From the NCBI RefSeq assembly GCF_033958435.1, contig NC_134141.1, positions 97,009,001-97,073,000 of the forward strand: 64,000 nt of DNA, given 5' to 3'. Shown in pieces: positions 58,690 through 64,000 of the stretch. The stretch comes from Carettochelys insculpta (Eukaryota; Chordata; Testudines; Carettochelyidae). A program made the translations under genes and the position numbers. The notes under the pieces were generated by a model that was given only the letters and a program-made list of their open reading frames with translations, did no database searches and had not been told where the DNA came from. The stretch's first letter is position 1, and each line of letters opens with the position of its first letter.

Positions 58690-59027
58690 AGCTGTGTCTA
58701 CCCTAGAGAGTTTTGTCGCCAGAAGGGGCCTTCTGTTGACATAACTCAGGGAGTGCCTACACACATAAAACACTCTGTTGACAGAGTCTCGACAAAACTC
58801 TGCATTTGTCTCAACAACGTTATCCCATGAAAATTCGAGGAATAACGCTTTGGTAGACAGAGAGGGCTTCCGGTTCACCAGGCAGCCCTGTTTGCAGAGC
58901 TTCGGGTCAGCCATTCTGTCGACAGAGGGCAGAGGAGTCTGGCTGCTCTCTGTTGACCGAGTTTCTGTTAGCACAGCTCCATTGGCAGATGTTACTGTCG
59001 AAAGACACTTCCAGTGTGGACGTAACC
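58690..59027. mobile_element. Harbinger-type MITE with ATA duplication
   Basis: The ends are AGCTGTGTCTACCCTAGAG and (reverse) GGTTACGTCCACACTGGAAG. ATA is on both sides (58687-58689, 59028-59030). The interior blocks ('tctgttgacagag', 'gtcgacagagg') resemble those at 29150-29591. A 127-codon minus frame across it has no domain. Confidence 0.65.
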
Positions 59028-59030
59028 ATA

Positions 59031-60204
59031 GAGAATCAGTCCCCTGCCCTAACCGCTAGCCTACGCTTCATGTTGTATCAATGGCATACAAAAAGGTCAT
59101 TGACAGGAATTTAATGGACTTTAGAGATAGGAAGTTCAAGCAGATATATCCCTGGCTTTATAGTTAGAAAGTGTTATGAGGTATGAGCAATGTAAAGTAT
59201 GTGGAATTATTCATTGCAAGTTACTATTTGTATTGTTCCATGCGCTCTAATGTTATGCTGCATACTTAACTACTTCAGCTAAGCTAAACTGCCTCTTTAG
59301 AACAATGGGAATGATGTCTGGTCTCACATGAGTTTTACACTACTTTGGCTCCAGGGGTCTTGGAGTCACTTTTGATTTGTTCTAAATGAAAGTGAAAGCA
59401 AAAATCAGGCTCATGGAGTGGGAGACAAGCTTTTGCCGCTTTACATCAGAAAGAGTATCCAAAATGTTTTGGCCTCTGCATAATCAAAAACATCCTCGGC
59501 AACTGCTGACCCAGGAGTATTGCCGTTCTTAGCGAAATATCATTGCTTCTGAATCTATGCGATTTGTTACTGTCAAAAAATGTCTTTCCTAAATGCCCAG
59601 TCACATATATTTGTTACATATATGTGTTCAGTATATATCATAATGTATTTAATTGATGTTCAATGTTAGCACAAAGTGATGCAAAATCTCTGGCCAATCT
59701 CCAACTCAAAACAAAATAATATGCTTTGGCTGTTAGTAGAATACTTGTCGGCTTGTTCCATCTAGTGTAGTCCAACAGTTCCAATGCTAACAGACTTGCC
59801 TTGGCAAGTTGCCTCCAGGAGATACATCAAATGTGAATTCCTTTCAAATGCAATGCATTCAGGATCTCATGCAGAGCCCACTGAAGCCAATGGAAAGATT
59901 GCCATTATCATGAGTGGACTCTGAATGAGGGAGTGAAAGAGCTAATATGAATGAGATATTTATTGATCTCAGTTACACCATTCACCCATTACAATACAGT
60001 TTTCAACTCAACACCAGCCTTATCCTCCTGTCTCTATTAGGGGATCACTAATGGACTGTTGTGAGGTGGAGTAGCCTCCCTCTGCATTTGAGAATGAGGA
60101 ACCCCTACATCTCCCTTGGTGGGTGGCATGAAGCCCACCCTGCCCTCCTTTCCAGGGAAGGACAGGGAATTCAAAGGAAAGCCCTGGAACTTACCTGTTG
60201 CTCG
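59031..60204. other. No recognisable feature
   Basis: AT-rich sequence. I see nothing I can name. Confidence 0.4.
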
Positions 60205-60353
60205 ACCACTAGAGGGATCAGACATTTCCTACAGGGAGCTAAACCCTCTGCAGGGTCCCAGACGAGCCACCAAGCAGAACAGTCCCCTGCTGACTTAGGA
60301 TACTGGAGACCCTAAAGAGGCCTGAAAGAGGACACTGTCCAACTATGAAGCAG
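60205..60353. repeat. 149-bp direct repeat, first unit
   Basis: It shares 'ctgcag--tcccaga' and 'gaggacactgtccaactatg' blocks with 60658-60806 throughout, in the same orientation and at the same length. It is not recognised as a named family. Confidence 0.75.
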
Positions 60354-60657
60354 TGTGTGACATTACTGGATTTTGTTAAATAATTATGTAACCATTTCTG
60401 GAATTACTCTACTAGGTGTGAACCAAATCTTGTGCCAGGTGAGCCAAGTGAGGTGTCTAACGAAAGCTGGCAATACCCTGAATCTGGTTATGCTACTTGT
60501 ATATTTGTGCCTGGTTTGTTTGTAAAGCTGTGTGTGTGTGGTTTGGTTTGCCTTATTGAGAAGGAAAATCCATCCTGGGATGTAAGTAGCCTGGTTTTAA
60601 GCAGTTTGCCCCAGGACTGGTTCTCTCAGCTATACCCAGAGCTCCTCATAATATTGC
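60354..60657. other. Spacer between the direct repeats
   Basis: It contains a short TG run (60527-60542) and an 87-codon frame without a recognisable domain. The spacing gives a 453-bp repeat interval. Confidence 0.4.
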
Positions 60658-60806
60658 ACCACTGGAGGGACCAGACATCTCTTCCAGGGAGCTAAGCCCT
60701 CTGCAGCATCCCAGACTAGCCCTCAAGCAGAACAGTCCCCCACTGACTGAGGAGACCGGAGGCCCTGAGGAGAACCCAAAGAGGACACTGTCCAACTATG
60801 AAGCAG
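60658..60806. repeat. 149-bp direct repeat, second unit
   Basis: Counterpart of 60205-60353 with scattered substitutions. The sequences outside the units differ, so the repeat unit is sharply bounded. Confidence 0.75.
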
Positions 60807-61233
60807 CCTCACTGAGCCTGGTGCCAACAGAGCAAGGCCACTTGAGTAGGGTATGAAGTAGTCCAGGGAACCAATCATTAATCCACTTGTGCAGCTGGGA
60901 AGTGAGGCAGTGCAATTCCTTGGTGGCCCCCATGAGCCAGAGGTAGGACCACCAACTGTTACTGTGAGGGAAGTGGAGTGGGACCTGGTGAAGTAGGGTG
61001 GGCCCAGATTACTCTTCTTCTGCTGCCAGCTCCACCCCTGGGGTTGGCGTCTTGTGCACCCCAGGCCAGCGGGTCTTGTCATAGATTGTTTATTGTTGTG
61101 TGCCCCAGCCCAGGCGGTTGTGAGCTAAAGATGATTTGCGCTCTGCTCTGTCCAGAGGTCTAGAGAATCCTGTCAATCATTAATTGCTGTTTGTTGCAGC
61201 CGAGGAAGCTGCAGGTCACATACTATTTGTTAC
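60807..61233. other. No recognisable feature
   Basis: Moderately GC-rich. No gene or named repeat. Confidence 0.4.
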
Positions 61234-61238
61234 TCTGC

Positions 61239-62034
61239 TGTCAGGGCTGCTTCCCTACTCTGACACTCTCAGTGCAGAAAGTGGGGGGCCACAAAAACCT
61301 TTAAAATACCTCTACAGACTTTGCTTAAAAAAGCTCCCCAAGGTCACAGATTCCCTGACCCTGGGTTGATAGACTGCTACCACCCAAGTGAGAAGAAAAC
61401 CTTTTAATTTAGGAAGACACACTTGGGTTGTCTCCCTGTGGGATAAACCCCGAGCTGTTAACCCTCCTTTAGGAGAAAGCTTGGAAACAAAGAGCTGTAA
61501 TCTGACTGTTGACCTTTCAGTCTACGTTATGAATATACACAGACCCTTCTCTAGGACACAGGAATCAAATCATTGCCTGAAAAATAATTTATTCACAAAA
61601 CAAACCATGGAAACGTTATCAAGAAAGTAAGTGAACCTACTTAGTTGCTAGATACAATAAAACAACTCAAAACTTACCAGTTGCAGCACAGAGAATTACT
61701 TCCCAGGATTCAGCTTAGAAGTTACAGCATAAAGAAAAAAAAATCAAGCCTGAAAGTTCACCAGTTCTGAAGTAACCATAACCTGATCGTGTCTAACTAA
61801 ACATTTCTTTCTACTTACATATGTATGTGCTGATTATGAGATGGCCAGATTTACTGGATTCATTCAAACATTTTTGGTTTCTCCCTGCTCCAGTCGCAGA
61901 CCAAGACAAAGGCCCCTCAGACTGCAATTGTTTGCATTTAAAAGAATTTCTCTTTCTCCCATTGGTTTACCTGACTGATCCCCACAGAAAGAGCCCTCTG
62001 AGGATTAACCCTTTGCTTGCATTCATTCATGACA
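61239..62034 (-). mobile_element. Solo LTR-like element
   Basis: On the minus strand it starts TGTCATGAATGAATGC and ends CCTGACA, the TG...CA form of an LTR. It has an AATAAA signal inside (minus strand, near 61595). TCTGC (61234-61238) and TCTGT (62035-62039) flank it, a 4-of-5 match compatible with a small target duplication. It is homologous to 13540-14298. No adjacent gag or pol remnants are seen. Confidence 0.6.
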
Positions 62035-62719
62035 TCTGTCTTCACCAGAGTGGCCCAGGTTTGACTATTGTCACCTGCCACAATAAGGTGGAGAGGCCTC
62101 CCTCCTGACTCAAGAGAAAGGGACCACCACATGGACCAACCAGGAAGACAGGGATTTGGATGACTATTTAGATGAAAAAAGTGTGCTTCTAAGTCGGAGC
62201 CAAGCCAAGAGGTTTGCTGTAAAAGGAAAGGTGAAGAAAAATGCTTTGAGTTTAGTCTGCTCATTTAAATACATGATGTAGATAACATGGCATTTAATGC
62301 TGTATTTCTTAATCCTGGTGGACTTATCAGACTTTTTACAGCAATATATTGCTTAGCTATTTATTTATTTGTTTATTATGGAAACCATTTATTCTCTCTT
62401 ATTTATGGACCTATATGGAGTTCACGTCGTCTAGCGTACCACGTGGCAAAACTAAAATGCCTATTCCTCCCTCTGTCTTGGCACACACATATTAGTTAGC
62501 ACAAAGTAAAAAATCAAATCAAGTCAAATACACCTTTTTGACAATGAAGACAAGCTTTTTGTCTCCCTTGGCTGAGGATATTTCAAACTGTAAATTAAAC
62601 TTCCCTTGCCATGGTTAGAGTGCCAAAACAGATAAAAATATGTCATTGTGTGTGGTCAAACTAAAGTCACAATAATTCTATAACATTTTTAATATAGCAC
62701 CTGAGATCAAATATGATTT
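62035..62719. other. No recognisable feature
   Basis: AT-rich sequence. I can name no gene or repeat. Confidence 0.4.
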
Positions 62720-63760
62720 TTCACTGAGTGGTATCTCTAAGACCAATAGCCCATCTAGCCCATATCCTATCTTCCAGTAGGGCCAGAGATGCTTCAGGGG
62801 GAATGACCAGAACAGGATAATTTATTGAAGGATCTGTCCCCTCTTGTTCTGTCCTAGCTTCAGGCATTCTGAGGTTTAGAGACGCCCAGAGCATGAGGTT
62901 AGATTCTGACCATCTTGGTTGATAGCCATGGCTGGCTGGACCCATGCTCCTGGAACTTACCTAATTCTATTTTCAAGCCAGTTATATATCGTCCTTCATT
63001 CCCTGGTTGATTGTATGTTGTGTGAGGAAGTGCTTCTTTATGCTTATTTTATACCTGTCATCTATTAATTTGAGTGAGCCTTGGTTCATATATTATTTGC
63101 AGGGTAATTAACACTTCCTTATTTACTTTCTCAAAACCAGTCATGATTTTATAGCCCTTTATCATATCCCCCCTTGGTTGTCTTTTTTTGAGCTGTACAG
63201 TCCTAGTCTTTTTTAATCTCCCTATATATAGAAGTTGTTCCATACTTCTCATTTTGGTTGCCCTTTTCTGTAGTGGTTTTAATTCTAAATATCTTTTCTG
63301 ATATGAGATGAGCACAAGCGCATGCAGTGCTGGAGGGTGGCATATTATGGATTTATATAATGGCTTTACGATCGTTTCTGCCCTTTTTTAATGGTTCTTA
63401 ACATTCTGTTAACTGTTTTGACTTCTCCTTCATACTAAGCAGATATTTCCAGAGAACTTATCCATTATGATGCCAAGATCCCCTCATTTTGTATGTACAG
63501 TTAGCATTATGTTTTCCAGTCTGCATTACTTTGCACTTATCAACATTGAATTTCATCTGCTTTTCCCTGTTTAGTCATCCTATTTAATGAGATCCTTTCG
63601 TAACTTCTTGCAGTCAGGTTTGCAGCTAACTATCTTGAGTAATTTTATATTGTCTGTAAATTTTGCAACCTCCCTGCTTATCATGCTGTATTCATTATAT
63701 TGCTACTGGAAAACTCAGACCAGTGATGAACCAACCAGACAATGAAGCTGAGATCTTCTT
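62720..63760 (-). mobile_element. Degenerate CR1/L3-like LINE
   Basis: Minus-oriented. The 3'-untranslated-like part (62720-62960, with 'cccatctagcccatatcct') precedes the C-terminal part of the reverse transcriptase reading frame. No 5' portion is present within the recognisable span. Confidence 0.75.
63050..63720 (-). pseudogene. CR1-like reverse transcriptase remnant
   Basis: The longest uninterrupted frame (63058-63315) contains 'LQKRATKM' and 'RQPRGDMIKGYKIMTGF', close to the conserved C-terminal block of CR1/L3 reverse transcriptases. Farther upstream (63560-63690), 'VAKFTDNIKLLK' corresponds to the FADD catalytic region, with the motif decayed to FTDN. Several stops and frameshifts lie between these blocks. 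It is an old, inactive copy. Confidence 0.75.
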
Positions 63761-64000
63761 GTTAGGGACTGTGGTTTTTAAAACCTGATCCATAGAGAGC
63801 TTTAGAGCAAGCAGATTTCAACATGCCACACAATGACCTTCTCCACTTTTGTTAGAATCATGGCTGAACTCGGGTGGAGGACTCCAGTCCTGGTAGCTGA
63901 TTGGCAGAACACTGAGATTCCTGACCCATCCACACCACAACCCCTATTTAAACCCATCAAAGGAACAGGAAGTCATCCATGCAAGTGGGATTCATCTTGT
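63761..64000. other. No recognisable feature
   Basis: A short stretch to the window end. It contains 'ctatttaaaccc', a possible TATA-like box of an unidentified repeat, but I cannot place it. Confidence 0.3.

Noticed and set aside
60205..60806. CRISPR-like or tandem array
   Set aside because: Only two 149-bp units with a 304-bp spacer in vertebrate-type DNA. There is no array.

Overview
The window reads as vertebrate nuclear DNA, most likely from a turtle or a close sauropsid relative. I base this on CR1 LINE 3' ends of the bird/crocodile/turtle type, abundant Penelope-like elements with a C-terminal GIY-YIG endonuclease, PIF/Harbinger elements and MITEs with GTCTACAC-type ends, and Tigger-like and hAT-like elements. 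Nothing looks prokaryotic. I recognise no host protein-coding gene. One 131-bp segment (26595-26725) has splice-site-like borders and one open frame, and is listed as a weak exon candidate. The rest looks intergenic or intronic, AT-rich, with nested transposons.

Layout. 0-5 kb: a Tigger-like element holding a tRNA-like segment, a possible LTR fragment, a small Tigger-like MITE, and an internally deleted Harbinger derivative (3351-4061). 5-17 kb: short hAT-like pieces, a hAT-like element (11703-12438) carrying a nested Penelope fold-back, a composite MITE and a truncated LTR. 17-23 kb: two 5'-truncated Penelope-like copies, one abutting a CR1 3' end. 23-31 kb: a cluster of Harbinger-type MITEs, one nested in another. 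32-37 kb: a Penelope-like copy interrupted by a minisatellite-bearing Tigger-like insertion, then a fold-back Penelope copy. 39-51 kb: MITEs, a perfect 20-bp hairpin, a CR1 3' end, and a Penelope copy retaining its endonuclease. 51.4-55.4 kb: a nearly complete 4028-bp PIF/Harbinger transposon. 56-64 kb: Penelope arms of another subfamily, a MITE, a 149-bp direct repeat, a solo LTR and a degenerate CR1 reverse transcriptase.

The Harbinger element is the main object. It has TTA target duplications, terminal inverted repeats, and two convergent genes: a DDE transposase (plus strand) and a Myb/SANT-like DNA-binding protein (minus strand). Both genes have recognisable introns. The transposase is broken by one TGA. 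The Myb-like gene carries one TAG and probably a one-base slip in a homopolymer. The element at 3351-4061 is the same family with about 3.36 kb of interior removed. The other MITEs share the GTCTACAC end motif and often 3-bp duplications, so a related transposase may have moved them.

The Penelope-like copies show inverted terminal arms and, in three cases, 9-11 bp target duplications. Their arms contain a hammerhead-ribozyme-like core. No copy appears able to make a complete protein. All identifications come from reading the sequence and from knowledge of the families; no database search was run.
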